Shown here piece after piece: positions 19,249 to 30,569 of a DNA stretch of 64,000 nt. A model generated the notes under the pieces. That model saw only the letters and a list, made by a program, of their open reading frames with translations. It was not told the DNA's origin and did not search any database. Origin of the DNA: Hydrangea macrophylla (Eukaryota > Streptophyta > Magnoliopsida > Cornales > Hydrangeaceae); contig CM066983.1 of the NCBI GenBank assembly GCA_033977485.1, positions 66,512,010 through 66,576,009 of the forward strand, written 5' to 3'. Numbering within the stretch: the first letter of the stretch is position 1; each line of letters begins with the position of its first letter. Made by a program: the position numbers and the translations under genes.

Positions 19249-20671
19249 TGTTTGCTATATTTGTTGTTCGGGCGTGCCAGAGCCTTGTTAGGTAGACCCA
19301 AACTAATAAACACAAAATTTCCTAAATCACTTGTGTGAGTGATACACAAGGTTTTGAAAATCTGACTTCTAACGGGCGATTGTGAAAAGTGATTAGGAAA
19401 GTACCCTCACTTAAGGTCCTATGGCAGTATTGAAGCATACAAGCCATACAAGTGATGAACAAAAGAAAATAAATAAAATGGACTTTTATTTAATTAAAAG
19501 GAAAAGAAATTACAATAATGTAATTGAAAGCTAAGAAAGCCTAAGAAAAATAAAAAGAATGCTTAGAGTGCTAAGAATGCTTTTTTGGATGCATTTTGGA
19601 TGCGATATTCGAGAGAGACGTGGAGTGCCTTGACTGCTTGGCCTGCCTACTAATTTATAGCGGCCTGTACTGATAGAGATAAGGCAAGTAAAATCTGATG
19701 AACACAATCTGGTAAAAAACCAAATTGATCTCCTAATATCTTATCTCGACTTCCATAATTATCTGGTACAAAATACCAGTTTTTCCTCCCAATCTGATAA
19801 GAGCTGCCATATCTTCGAATATATATATATATATATATGTAGCAATCACTGAACTTGGTCCATATTCAGTCTTGGTACGGTTGGATTCCCCTCTAAGTAA
19901 AAGATATGCTTCTCATATAAGATAATGTCAAGAATATTATCTTTCCATAATCTTTGATAAAATTATTCCAAAATACTGATAATATTAACTTGACTTCCCT
20001 TATCACAATATATCATATGGGAGAATTTGTAGGGACAAGTTACTTCCCATAATTGGCCAACCATATCCCCTTTTCCTAAAGTTGCCGAATTACAGAGCTC
20101 CGCCCGATGGCACAAGGCTTGTGTCCAATGGATTTGATGAAATCCAAAAGTCCTTTTGTCAACATTGAAGCCACTGGTGAGTCCATTAGTACTTTCCAAA
20201 AAATGGTTGAATGCAATATTGATAACCAAATTGAAAGCCAGCATGTTCGAAGCAATAGTCAAACAACACCTAAACTGATAGTTCAATTCATCATTAGTCA
20301 ATATAATGAATGAAACACATTGCGTGGGGTCAATCACTTGGAAAACAATCATGACTTTCTTGAAATGAGATTCAATCTATAGCCATAGTAATCGGGCTCC
20401 CTCCACCCTTGTCTCATCGGGCTGGCTCTGCCAAATCAATCCGAATTTGTATATTATTGTTAGCCCAATCAACTGGTGGTCAGTTCAAATTAGACCATTG
20501 TTGATGAGGCAGTCCAGTCATTGCAAAGTAATCAAAAACCACCTGGCTCCACTAATTTTGAACCAGTTACTTGAGCCCTTAATTTTGCAATCGGTCTCAC
20601 TGTCCGATCAAAAATTCCAATCGGTCTCTACCAATTTTGACCTTAAAAAATATATTTTTTAGGTGCAAACA
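19249..20671 (-). repeat. LTR-c (1423 bp), inverted right arm
   Basis: Read on the minus strand it runs from TGTTTGCACCT to TAGCAAACA and is followed by TTTTGGCACGCCCGG, a PBS, and about 30 bp of leader that joins LTR-b through TTCGGAGGCATGGC. It differs from LTR-b by scattered substitutions and TA-repeat length. Confidence 0.88.
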
Positions 20672-20676
20672 GATTT

Positions 20677-21027
20677 AAAGGAAGAAAGTGTTTGGATAAA
20701 GAAATGGTAGTGTGGTCCAAAATAAAATTGTTAACTTATCACTAAATAGTTTCTTGGATTGGATCTATTAGCACAAAGATACACCTAATAGAATTTAATA
20801 CTAATTAACCCTTAAAATATTAAATTATTTATTTTCTCTCAAACAACCTCATTCAAGATTTTTACATCTACATTAGAATCTTAAAATGGTGAACGTACCA
20901 TTTCAAATTCTTGGGACCCAAACCCTTACATTCTCCTTAATTTCCAATATGTTGTCGTCATATTGTTTTGAATAAAGTTCGTGTTCAAAAACTTTGTAAG
21001 TAAATATTGTTTCTTTTATTGTTTATT
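20677..21027. other. no gene seen
   Basis: AT-rich single-copy-looking sequence after the aberrant element. No frame or motif of note. Confidence 0.5.
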
Positions 21028-21036
21028 TTTTTTTAT

Positions 21037-21221
21037 GAGTAATGTTAGGTGAACACAAATTTACACACACTTTTGCACACAATTGCTTTAAATGCATGTA
21101 CCATGTGCTGTGTAAGTGGTGCACAGAAAAGTGTGAGAAATTTAAACAGCACAAGGTACATGCATATAAAGCATTTGTGTGCAAAAGTGTGTACAAAATT
21201 TGTGTACACCTAACATTACTC
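21037..21221. mobile_element. Mutator-type MITE, 185 bp
   Basis: Terminal inverted repeats of about 40 bp start GAGTAATGTTAGGTG and end CACCTAACATTACTC. The 9-bp direct repeat TTTTTTTAT flanks it (21028-21036 and 21222-21230), though it is low complexity. The 9-bp duplication suggests Mutator-like transposition. Related GAGTAATG-ended elements occur at 29483, 29754, 45125 and 60631. Confidence 0.8.
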
Positions 21222-21255
21222 TTTTTTTATTGGTAGGCGTAGAATGTCTCTTCTA

Positions 21256-21655
21256 CTACAATTAGGGATGGATATGAGTCGAACCGATCTGAGCCGAGCT
21301 GAGCTCATGTGTTCGAGAGCTTGCTCATGAGCTTAAATGAACCGCACTTTCAATTGATCGCGAGCTTTCTCGCAAGCTTATTAACGAGTTTTTTCACACG
21401 TCCTTTAAAACTATGAAATTTAATAATAAATTAGTCATTTATCAAACATATTTACGAAGTTTGTCATATTTTCTCTAAAATTATATAGTTTTACAATAAA
21501 TACATATATAAAAGTCAGTATACAAGATCTTTATCAAGTCTATTAATGAGCGTTTCACGAGACTCCTCACGAGCCTTAATCAATCATGTTCACAAGCTCT
21601 ATTGAGCGAGCCGAGCCTAGCCTTTATCGAGCCGAGCCGCGAGCACTTGTTGAGT
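21256..21655. repeat. degenerate GAGC/GAGCTC-rich repeat
   Basis: Many imperfect copies of words such as GAGCCGAGC, GAGCTCATG and TCATGAGC are spread over 400 bp, in both orientations. This is a common low-complexity repeat of plant intergenic DNA; I cannot assign it to an element. Confidence 0.45.
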
Positions 21656-22200
21656 GTGCAATCTCAAATTGATTTTTATCTACTTAAAAGAAGGTAAGTC
21701 ACCAATGGAATCGTGCAATCTCAAATTGATTTCTCCAATTTCGGTATTTCTATATTTGTTACGTCTGTTAAGGTAATTGCGTAGTTAGTGAAATACCATA
21801 ATATCCCTTTATTATACCATAATTACTCGTACATGTGTACAGCTATATAAGGATATATTGACCTGTGTGAGGGTAATTTTGTCATTTCAGAGATAATTAC
21901 ATTCAAGCTAATTATGTTCAAGTCAACTGTTAAAATTTTAATAAATATAATAATGATGATTCAATCAACTTTAGCTTCAATATTTTAGGTTCAATCAACT
22001 TTTATAACCATAATTACAATTGGCTTAAAAAAATCAACAAAAACGACTACTTACATAATATTTACAAACAGGTCAATTTTTGTAAGAAAATTGACAGAAT
22101 GGTCATCTTTTGGCACAACCATTTTCTTGTTTTTTTGTTTGTTTTTTTTAAATGGATAATTTTATACTTTGATTACACATGCACGCACACATATGGTTAC
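21656..22200. other. no gene seen
   Basis: AT-rich sequence. CAATCTCAAATTGATTT occurs twice near 21660 and 21716, a short direct repeat. Nothing else stands out. Confidence 0.4.
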
Positions 22201-22230
22201 AAATCCTATTTATACGCCTTAATTCGTGTT

Positions 22231-23508
22231 TGTTAGTACATTTTTATCCTGTTTTTGTATAGTTTTACTTTATTTTCTATTTTCTGACAGCATTTTGAAG
22301 AAATCAAGTATACCAGGCTAAACAGGGTGAAAAAGCACAAAGAAAGAAGCTGAAAAAAGTCAATCGCGCGCGCGGCCCGCTCGCGTAAAGATCCCAAAAT
22401 TGCTCGCGCGAGGTCCCAATATTGTGCTCGCGCGGCCCGCTCGCGCGACCTATGCAAAAATGGAACTTACGTATTTCAGTATACTGATGATTCCTACGCG
22501 AACGAAACTGCCTAATTACGTCCAGACTGTAAATATAGCAGTTTTAGTGCAATTCGGGTTAGGAAAGCTTCCAAAACTTGTTATAAATCTATATATACCC
22601 TATTTTACTTCAATTTAGGGGTTGGCAATTGTTATACACACAATATACAACCATACTTTCAGCCATTGAAGGGAGGGAAGCAAGGAGAAGAAGAAGAAGA
22701 CCAAGAATTTCCATGGCCTCCTCCATCAACTACTTGCCATCTACCACTTCTATGGACAACTAGACTCTAGATCTAGGGTTTCAATGAAACCCTAGCCAAG
22801 TAATAGGATGAATTTTATGTTTTTATTTTAGTTTTATTATGTATGGAATATGATTACATGTTTAGAGGATTTTATAAATAAATCGTACTTCTATTGATTA
22901 AATCATTACTTTCAAAATCTATTCTTGTCTTAGATCTATTTTGACTGTGATGTACTCAATGATCTATATTTGTTGTGCTTGTATGGATTATTTACATGTA
23001 ATGGTGCTTTAGTGAATTGTGCTATCAAGTATCCGAATAGTCCATGCCTAGGTTAGACAGATTATGCCACAACCATAGTTTAGTGTGGGATAATTCGTGC
23101 TAACCGAAGATGGATTATGTTGGTGCTTGAACCATAGTTATTTTCTTGATTGAGGAATTGGGCTTGTAGCTACAATTCCCCATTATCATCCAACTTAATA
23201 AGCTAAAGTAATTCGTAAACACCCTTATTATGAAGCTAGTGGTGGATTTGCAATCCTAGGTTCTCTAAATGTATTTATAAAAACAATTTTTAATTGCTTT
23301 CATAATTTAGATTTACTTTTATTGTTGTTAGTTTAATTCAAATTAAATCCAAAATCTATTTTTCTTAATTAACTAAATTTAGTTTTTAAAAATTAAAGTG
23401 CGTAGTATTCAATCTCTGTGGGTTCGACCTTTACTTTCACACTGCAAATCTTTAGAAAAGTAAAGTATACTTTTTATATCTTGATATTGACAACATCAGA
23501 ACCTACGT
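22231..23508 (+). repeat. putative LTR fragment or solo LTR
   Basis: It begins TGTTAGTACATTTTTATCC and ends near GATATTGACAACATCA. Near the end is CTCTGTGGGTTCGACC, a phrase I associate with the U5 region of some plant Ty3 LTRs. GC-rich GCTCGCGCG words at 22365-22450 stand out from AT-rich surroundings. I could not find a target duplication, so the borders are uncertain. Confidence 0.4.
22362..22450. repeat. CG-rich cluster of GCTCGCGCG words
   Basis: Four or five GCTCGCG(CG) words and two CGGCCCGCTCGCG words occur in under 90 bp, separated by AT-rich spacers (AAAGATCCCAAAATT, AGGTCCCAATATTGT). Repeated self-complementary CGCG words recall the paired palindromes of the Tekay-type LTRs. Confidence 0.6.
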
Positions 23509-23620
23509 AGCAATGTCTCATTATTACGTCTGTATTACATACAGGGAATTCAGAGCAGTATATAAACAACTAAAGAGTTATAATATAAACTAAATAGGAA
23601 TACCAACATTTTGTATCTAC

Positions 23621-23831
23621 CAATCAATTGGGACAGAGGTCCAATCGATTGGTATAAAAGCAATAACACTCGATTGGAAAAAAGTCCAATCAATTAGGTC
23701 ACAATCAATGACAATCAACTGCTAACCTTGGCAATCGATTGCGGTATCTACAATGGCAATCAATTATATAACATGACAATCGATCGGGTTAACAACAATG
23801 GCAATCGATTGGGAAAAGTACCAATCGATTA
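23621..23831. repeat. cluster of CAATCGATTG-type palindromes (cluster A)
   Basis: About eleven sites match CAATCGATTG or variants such as CAATCAATTG. Examples are 23621 and 23642 (21 bp apart) and a series with alternating spacing of about 25 and 20 bp at 23733-23831. The spacers are unrelated to each other. Confidence 0.8.
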
Positions 23832-23975
23832 TGACTTTGTCTTCTTCACAGTGAAGACAGTCCAGCATATAAAAATGGGCAAAAATGTTATTCATGCTTC
23901 TTTTATTCATTTAAACAGGTCCTAACATCAATATAGGGATACTTAGTGAGTTTAAAACTCAATCTTAGATGTTAA

Positions 23976-24009
23976 GGGTGTGTTTTGAAGCTTGGGCTTC
24001 AATGGAGGT

Positions 24010-24048
<39 letters not shown>

Positions 24049-24302
24049 CTTCTTTTTCTTCTTCTTCTCTATCTGCCTCTCCTCTCTTCTTTCTTTCTCT
24101 TTTTCTTCTTGTTCTTCTTTTCCCGGTCTTTTTCTTCTACTCCTTCAGTCCATGGATGTGTGTGTGTAGATATATATACATATATGTGTGTGCATATCTA
24201 TATGAGTGTGTATATATATATATAGCAACACACACACACACACACTCTCTCTCTCTCTCTCTGTTTCTCCCTCAGCGAATTTTTGAAACCCCAAACACGT
24301 CC
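23976..24302. mobile_element. PIF/Harbinger-like small element, 327 bp
   Basis: Starts GGGTGTGTTTTGAAGC and ends GAAACCCCAAACACGTCC, an imperfect terminal inverted repeat, and is flanked by TAA on both sides. It contains CT and CA/TA microsatellites. It separates the two CAATCGATTG clusters. A 3-bp flank repeat is weak evidence alone. Confidence 0.45.
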
Positions 24303-24384
24303 TAATGGATCACATATATATATGAGAGTAAGTGTTCACGTGGCCTCTCCACAGCCAAGGCAAAAGAATCAAAACAGCTGCTGC

Positions 24385-24617
24385 CAATCAATTGGCAAGG
24401 ATGGCAATCAATTGGGGTAGGTAGTAAATGTATTAATCGATTGGTATAAGGGTCCAATCGATTGATGGTTGGTATTAATGACTCCAATCGATTGCGATGA
24501 AGTCCAATGGATTGGGTCCATGTGATAGGTACAAAAGTGGTAATTGATTGGTATAGGATGCCAATCAATTGGTATCCAAACTAAGGCAATCGATTTGGGT
24601 AATTTGACAATCGATTG
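24385..24617. repeat. cluster of CAATCGATTG-type palindromes (cluster B)
   Basis: Ten sites in five pairs, with within-pair spacing of 20 or 21 bp (for example 24385/24405, and the last pair ending at 24617). Most carry one or two changes from CAATCGATTG. The layout equals that of the CAGTCGACTG arrays in the Tekay-type LTRs. Confidence 0.85.
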
Positions 24618-24699
24618 TGATACAGATTACACCAAAGGTAAAGTAAAACGCATACAAGTATTTAAAAGAAGCATACAAGGCCTTATTCATATAATATAT

Positions 24700-25494
24700 T
24701 CCAAAATATAGGATATTACAGTTTTGCTCTTTTAGTTCTAATTTGTGTCATAATAATTGTTTTGGTCTTATTGCATACACATGCCAATATAAATATGATT
24801 TGAGTAATGATATGCTTCCCAAATCTTATGTGGCAGGATTATGATTCATTTTTGTATGTAAATCTATTGAATACCTATTTTGATACCCTAAACTCTAAAA
24901 CCTGAATTTAGAAGTCATTCTATATCTTTTTTACCTCACAATGTTATTTTCTATTACTAAGTTCCCAAACCACAACTTAGTTTCAGTTTAAACTAAATTC
25001 AAACCACAATTTTATATGGTGTTTTAATTTTTTAAAGTTTAATTTCATATAATTGCATATGTTAATTTTACACACACAAATACCTAAAATTTGAACTCGT
25101 GCACACAACATATGCTTATATTTTGATATTATAGTTTTAATATCTATAATCATACTGAATTTAAAAGTCAATCTATAGCTTCAAAATTGTGACTTCTAAA
25201 TTCAGTATGATTATACAAATTATAGGAGTTATACATACAAATACCTATAAATTGAATTCATACACCCAACATATGCTAATATTTTGATCTTTTAGTTATA
25301 ATTTGTATAATCATACTGAATTTAGAACTCAATCTATAACTTCAAAATTATGACTTCTAAATTCAATATGATTATACAAGTTATAGGAACGGAGATAAAT
25401 TAATACAAATAATATAGAAATACTGACATTGTTGTTTTTCATTAATTTATTAAATTATAACACAATTGACAAGGAGATTTAAAAAAAAAACTTT
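24700..25494. other. AT-rich sequence with dispersed inverted repeats
   Basis: No gene. A 65-bp segment around ACTTCTAAATTCAGTATGATT occurs at about 25149-25215 as an inverted repeat and again at about 25310-25380, so two similar hairpins lie 160 bp apart. A weaker related copy precedes them. Confidence 0.55.
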
Positions 25495-25652
25495 TGCTCA
25501 CCCCAAAAATGGTTCACCAATGCTCACCCAAGCATCTCATTGGTTAATGTAGTGGGACCCAGGATTAAATCAATGGTGTTTAATCCTGGGTCCAACTGCA
25601 TTAACCAATGGGATGCTTGGGTGAGCATTGATGAACCATTTTTGGGGTGAGA
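25495..25652. mobile_element. foldback MITE, long near-perfect hairpin
   Basis: Arms of about 74 bp (from TGCTCACCCCAAAAATGG to GGACCCAGGATTAAA and the reverse) flank a loop of about 9 bases (TCAATGGTG). Such a hairpin transcript would make an obvious small-RNA precursor. Target duplication unclear because of flanking A-runs. Confidence 0.75.
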
Positions 25653-25871
25653 AAAAATGCTCTCAATTTAAAATTGCCAAACTATACAAGTAGCCAAATT
25701 ATAAATGCTAACAAAACTAATAGAAAGGGGGATTGGCACGTGCAGTGCACGTCCCTGTACCCTAGTAGAATAATAAATAAATAAAAAGCTAGTTTCATTG
25801 GTATGCATGAAGTTTTCAAATCAATTTAGCTAAATGTGGAATTCATCAATTTGGTTCGTCGCATTTTGTAA

Positions 25872-26053
25872 GAGTAATTCTAGAGCCACAACTTTTTCCT
25901 CACAACTTTTTTATGTGGCTATTTCTCTTCTGATGGGTCCCATTGGCATTGTGGGCTCCACTGACACTGTGGGACCCATTAGAAGAGAGATAGACACAAA
26001 AAATAGTTGTGAGCAAAAGTTATGAGTAAAAAGTTGTGCCCAAAGTATTACCT
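25872..26053. mobile_element. Mutator-type MITE, about 182 bp
   Basis: Inverted ends (GAGTAATTCTAGAGCCACAAC against GTTGTGCCCAAAGTATTACC) and inner AAGAGAGATAG / CTATTTCTCTTCT segments. Flanking 9-mers ATTTTGTAA and ATTATGTAA differ at one base. Internal words (TAGAGAGATAGACACA, GTGGGACC) link it to the element at 60631. Confidence 0.65.
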
Positions 26054-26631
26054 ATTATGTAATTTGGCCATTAACTTCAGGACACATCCAACGGTTCGCA
26101 CGACCCTATTTCTAGCCAGGCAAAACTAAGCCATAGATAATGAACAGTAAGCAAGCACTAGCTCACCAACAACTGACACGTGACCTTTTTCAAGCCTCCA
26201 TGCACGTGATAGTATTTTTAAATAAGGATATTCTATGATACATCGTCGTAGTTTAATTGTATCATACATAGGGGTGTTAAAAAAAGAAACTGCCTAAACT
26301 GATTGAACCGATCGAACCGGCCAAAATTTTGGCAATGGTTCAATTTTTCTAAACAGGCGATCAGTTTCGGTTGTTGTCATGGGAAATATTCAAGTGTCGG
26401 TTCAGCGCACAATTTTGTGCTTTTCTCCACCGAAACCAACCGAATAAACCGAAATACTCACTTTTCATTCACTACACTTTCAGCTTAGCATATGCCACCC
26501 TCATAGGATAATTTCTTAAGTTAGAAAACCTAAAACTCGACTCACTTCTCACCATTCTCTACACGTTCTAACCCTAGCCTCAGTCATCTCCTCCAAATCC
26601 TCCTCCTCCTCCTTCTCCTCCTCCTCCATTG

Positions 26632-26665
<34 letters not shown>

Positions 26666-26696
26666 CAATAACCATGCTAAGGACAGTCACACATAG

Positions 26697-28815
26697 TGTC
26701 ACGACCCATCCCGCTACGGACAAAAATAGGACATGTGGCATGCCACCAAGGCTCATCCAATTCAATTAAAGTAAATAGCAACAGAAAATATAAGTAAAAT
26801 TCATAAATTTAGAGTTATACAAACTTTTGCATGTTTGAAAACAGTTAAAGAAACACCCCTTTTGGAACTAGCAATCTAGTCGACTGATCAGAGGTCCTGT
26901 CGACTGAAAATGCAAAATACAGAGAGCCTAAAATCTCAGCCGCTAGTCCAGTCGACTGTGTCGGCAACACAGTCAACTGTAGTATCAAAATCCTAGTCGA
27001 CTGGCATTTGTCCGGTCGACTGGCATTTGTCCGGTCGACTGGTACCCTATTCAAGTAGAACCTCCCATTCTGAAACACAATCTAGTCAAATATGGTCTCC
27101 ACCTAGTCTACTGTTTCTTTCATAGAACGAAAATAAAATTCCCAACCCAAGGATCCAGTCGACTGTATCGGGGACCTCGTTGACTGGTTTCCCCCAAATC
27201 AACACATTTTGCAGAATTTCAAACCATGGTTATCCCAATCCACTCCAAAGTGGTCCTCATTGTAGAATAACATATTCAAACCATAAATACAAGAGTTTTA
27301 CTACCGATTACAACCAAACATATGCATCCTGAGGTTATCATGTTAATACAAAACATAAAACTAGTTCATTACATCCCTTATTACAACTTTGGAATAGAAA
27401 ACAAAAACATATACAAGAGCGATCACGTCGTCCCATTAGCCTCACTCTTCACGTTTCTTCATTCCTCTCTTCTTATCACATGCAATGGAGTAAAGCTCCA
27501 CTGCTCAGCTATATGCTGAGTGCACAAATTCTAACATATGCATATATGATAAATCATGCTTTAATCTCATAATTCACGTCAAAATAGTCTGTAAGGAGAT
27601 AAACACGCATTCATCCAGTAGTAGCAAGTCCAAACCTTAAACTGCGATGCCCACGCTAGTCCAAGCCTACTACAGTTGCATCCCAAGTGCCCTGGCAAGT
27701 CCAAGTCTTACCATGCATAGTAGCCATCGCTACTAAAATTCTCAAACATCGAGAAGCTTACTCCAACATGAAATTATATAAGTCCTCCCTTTGCCCACAT
27801 AATCACTTAACGTGCTCGTGTAAAAGTTAGACATGCTTTTCACATTTAAGCACGTGCATAATTAACGGGCCTACTATTAACACGTGAATTTTGCCCAAAT
27901 CACAATTTCGTCGTCGAAAATCAAGGCATATATCTTTCCTATAACATAGGTTGGAATTTTATACCTCGTGCGATTTCTCTCTAACTTTGAAGGAAGTACT
28001 AGGGGACCAATTAAATGTCGTATCTTTGATTTCAAAAGATTCCTACAAGTATTAACATGTTTTCCCCAAAATTTCAATATTAGGATTTTCGTAAAAAGTT
28101 GCTAAACGTGGCTAAGAGGTATCAAAACGAAGCTCTTACCTCAAGGAGTCTGAATATGAAATCTGGTTGAAAACTAACAGACGAACAGTCATCGTTTGTT
28201 GTTAGAAAGATCGTAGGAAATAAATCCCCTTTTTTCTCTCTCTCTAGATATTTTGAGTTTTGGATATTTTATGAAAATATCCAAAAACTTCACTATTTAT
28301 AGGCACAACTCTCAGGAATTATATTTAACTCCCCTCAAATTCTCAATACTTCTAATTATTCCCTGAAATGTCTTACACGGCTAAGTTATTACTTCACGAG
28401 TGAGAACTATAAATTATAAAAGTTTTCGTCTAGATTCCGTTTGGGTCCGTAATTACGTTCCGAAAACTATTCTCGTGGAATTTCTAGACAACCTACCTTT
28501 TATGCAACGTATCACTCATGTTCTCACCAAAGTATTCAAAACGATTTAAGTCAAGATCAAAACTACCAGAAATTATGCAAAATAGGTATAATTACTATTC
28601 ATCTAAACTACCAGATAACTCAATTAACATTTAATGCACATAAATGTCATTTTGCCATATCAATTCCTCATGAATTAGCAACTCCCCGTGTCCTCACTTG
28701 ACACTTACCGTTGACCCACAGTCAACCTCATCTCAATTATTAATCATCATTAATAATTCCATAATTCAAATATGCATTTAAAATTGAATCTACTTTTTCC
28801 GAGACAGGTGTGACA
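26697..28815 (-). mobile_element. Tekay-type solo LTR, 2119 bp
   Basis: On the plus strand it starts TGTCACGACCC and ends GGTGTGACA; the 5-bp duplication CATAG flanks it (26692-26696, 28816-28820). It aligns as reverse complement with the chromovirus LTR at 4732 around the TATA box, the splice-donor-like site and the 3' end (GGTGGCATGCCAC), so it is a sister subfamily. No PBS or internal region remains. Confidence 0.92.
26877..27186 (-). repeat. paired CAGTCGACTG-type palindromes in the solo LTR
   Basis: Eleven sites: 26877/26897, 26949/26970, 26994/27013/27032, 27083/27104 and 27156/27177. Spacing is 20, 21, 19, 19, 21 and 21 bp. Most are TAGTCGACTG, CGGTCGACTG or CAGTCGACTG; the 27083/27104 pair is decayed. 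Confidence 0.85.
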
Positions 28816-29482
28816 CATAGAAAAGTTTGAAGGATCCTTCACCATGGCGATCTCTCGAAGGTTACATCATCTGAGTATCATCACGATCTAGATCTCTAAG
28901 GATCTGTCACCGTGGTGATCTCTTGAAGGCTGTCACAATTCGATTTCTCCATAAGGTAACTCTCACATCTCAATCTCTTTTTCTCTCTCTTAATCTCAGA
29001 TCGCTTTCACACTTTTTATTAGAACAAATTTAGGGATTCAACTTTTAAATCTCTCTTTTAATCTCAGAACTGGTAGTTATATTACTCTTATGCTTGATTT
29101 CTAGATTTGTTTGATTTCTTGTTTGATTTGTTTGATTTTTCTTTTTAATCTCGAATCTGTCTTACAGTCTTGTTTGATTTGTTTGATTTCTCTTTCAATC
29201 TCAAATCTCTTCATGGATTCAGATTTTTGCTTTCTATTTGAGTAGTAGAAAACTGAAATCGAATTGAAACCAACCGCCGCTGGCATGGTCACTTCCACAC
29301 TGACTCACACTAAGTTTGGTCGGTCTCGGTTGCTGATATAGCAAAACCGACAGATTTAGTTCGGTGGAAGAATGGCCTCAAAAATCGACCAAATCGAACC
29401 GACAACACCCCTAATCATACATCTTAATTTGATACCAATGAAAAGAGACTAGTTCTGAAATTGTTACAAGTAGGTCTTAATA

Positions 29483-29573
29483 GAGTAATGCTATGCTTCC
29501 CAAATCCTCATCTCTAGTGATGTGACATTAGAATTACTATGGGGACACTTCAACATCCTCGAAAGCATTACTC
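29483..29573. mobile_element. Mutator-type MITE, 91 bp
   Basis: GAGTAATGCT at one end and AGCATTACTC at the other. Flanks GTCTTAATA and GTCTTATTA match at eight of nine bases. Confidence 0.65.
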
Positions 29574-29753
29574 GTCTTATTATGTGGAAACTTTCAAACA
29601 AACTTTGGTGTTGAAACCAATTTGGTTTTTGAAGATACTATATGCTTTGACCAAGTTATCACATTTTGGAGTCCCATAATTTTTATATTCCCCTGTTAGT
29701 GCTCCATTGCATCACAAGTATTGGAAACTAGATTTTGATTACCCATTTGAAAA

Positions 29754-29925
29754 GAGTAATGCTGGGTACACCTAAACGGGATACCTAAACTATCCACCTG
29801 CTGATGTATCATGGCATTTTAGAAAATAAGTCAAACTTTTTTTCGTAACTGATGAATGATTTTGGAAATCCACATTAGCAGGTGGATAATTTAGATGTCC
29901 CGCTTAGGTGTACCTAGCATTACTC
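29754..29925. mobile_element. Mutator-type MITE, 172 bp
   Basis: Terminal inverted repeats of about 50 bp: GAGTAATGCTGGGTACACC at the left and GGTGTACCTAGCATTACTC at the right. Flanking ATTTGAA is repeated for seven bases and diverges after that. Confidence 0.75.
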
Positions 29926-30392
29926 ATTTGAAGTTCCCAAATGTGAATGCGACATAAATTGTAGGCTAATTATTAAGAAACTAATTACTAAACACCATGC
30001 AATTGTATCCAAAGTTCCCAAATCACTCCTTACACCAATTTTGCAATATAGTGCTAACAAGGCATCATAAACATGTCATGCCTTTTATATGAAGAAAAGT
30101 AAATTGCCATACAGAGTATTAGAAAATTACCAATTGAACCAAATTCTAGGTTTTACTTCTTCTCCTTCAAATTTTGTTTGGTAATGCTATTGTCATAGCA
30201 GCAATGGCTAATGTCTGAGCAAAAAGTGTCACTAAAAAATTTTAGCAACAAAATAAAAGAGTCGCTAAAACTTGTAACAACACTTTTTGCTCTAGCATTA
30301 GTCATTGCTGCTCTGGCAATAGAGCTAGTCATTTTGTTTACACTACTTTATGTGGTTCTATATTTAAATCTCAAATGCTTTAATAAATTAAA

Positions 30393-30567
30393 AATGATAG
30401 GATACACATCAAACGACACATTAAACGACACACCAACTTTAAATGCATGTACTTTGTGTTGTGTAACTGATGTACAAAAAAGTGCAAAAAATTCAAACAG
30501 CATTGGGTACATGCATTTAAATCACAGTGTGTCATTTAGTGTGTCGTTTGGTGTGTATCTCTATCAT
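30393..30567. mobile_element. MITE with ACGACACA-rich inverted ends, about 175 bp
   Basis: Left AATGATAGGATACACATC and right GTGTGTATCTCTATCATT are inverted and continue through AAACGACACA words. The core (AAATGCATGTAC, TGTGTTGTGTAA) resembles the element at 21037. No clear target duplication. Confidence 0.6.
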
Positions 30568-30569
30568 TG

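Larger units (their letters stand above)
15130..20671 (+). mobile_element. aberrant LTR-retrotransposon insertion with inverted terminal LTRs
   Basis: Outer ends are TGTTTGCACC (15130) and GGTGCAAACA (20671), both LTR 5' ends. The 5-bp direct repeat GATTT flanks them (15125-15129, 20672-20676), so the whole block behaves as one integration. Inside: LTR-a 15130-16286, PBS-like site, short internal region, PPT-like site, LTR-b 17777-19195 in direct orientation, a 53-bp spacer with an inverted PBS, and LTR-c 19249-20671 inverted. LTR-a (1157 bp) is clearly divergent from LTR-b and LTR-c (about 1420 bp), which are close to identical to each other. No pol gene is present. Confidence 0.8.
26269..29413. 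mobile_element. hAT-type non-autonomous element holding a solo LTR
   Basis: Ends are TAGGGGTGTT and AACACCCCTA. The 8-bp direct repeat ATCATACA flanks them (26261-26268, 29414-29421). Both features are diagnostic of hAT transposition. Outside the nested LTR (26697-28815) it holds about 1 kb with CT-rich sequence, a CT microsatellite and TTTGATTTG-type repeats, and no transposase. Confidence 0.75.

Noticed and set aside
22233..22457. Arg/Ala-rich minus-strand frame
   Set aside because: It arises from the CGCG-rich words of a probable LTR; no start context or domain.
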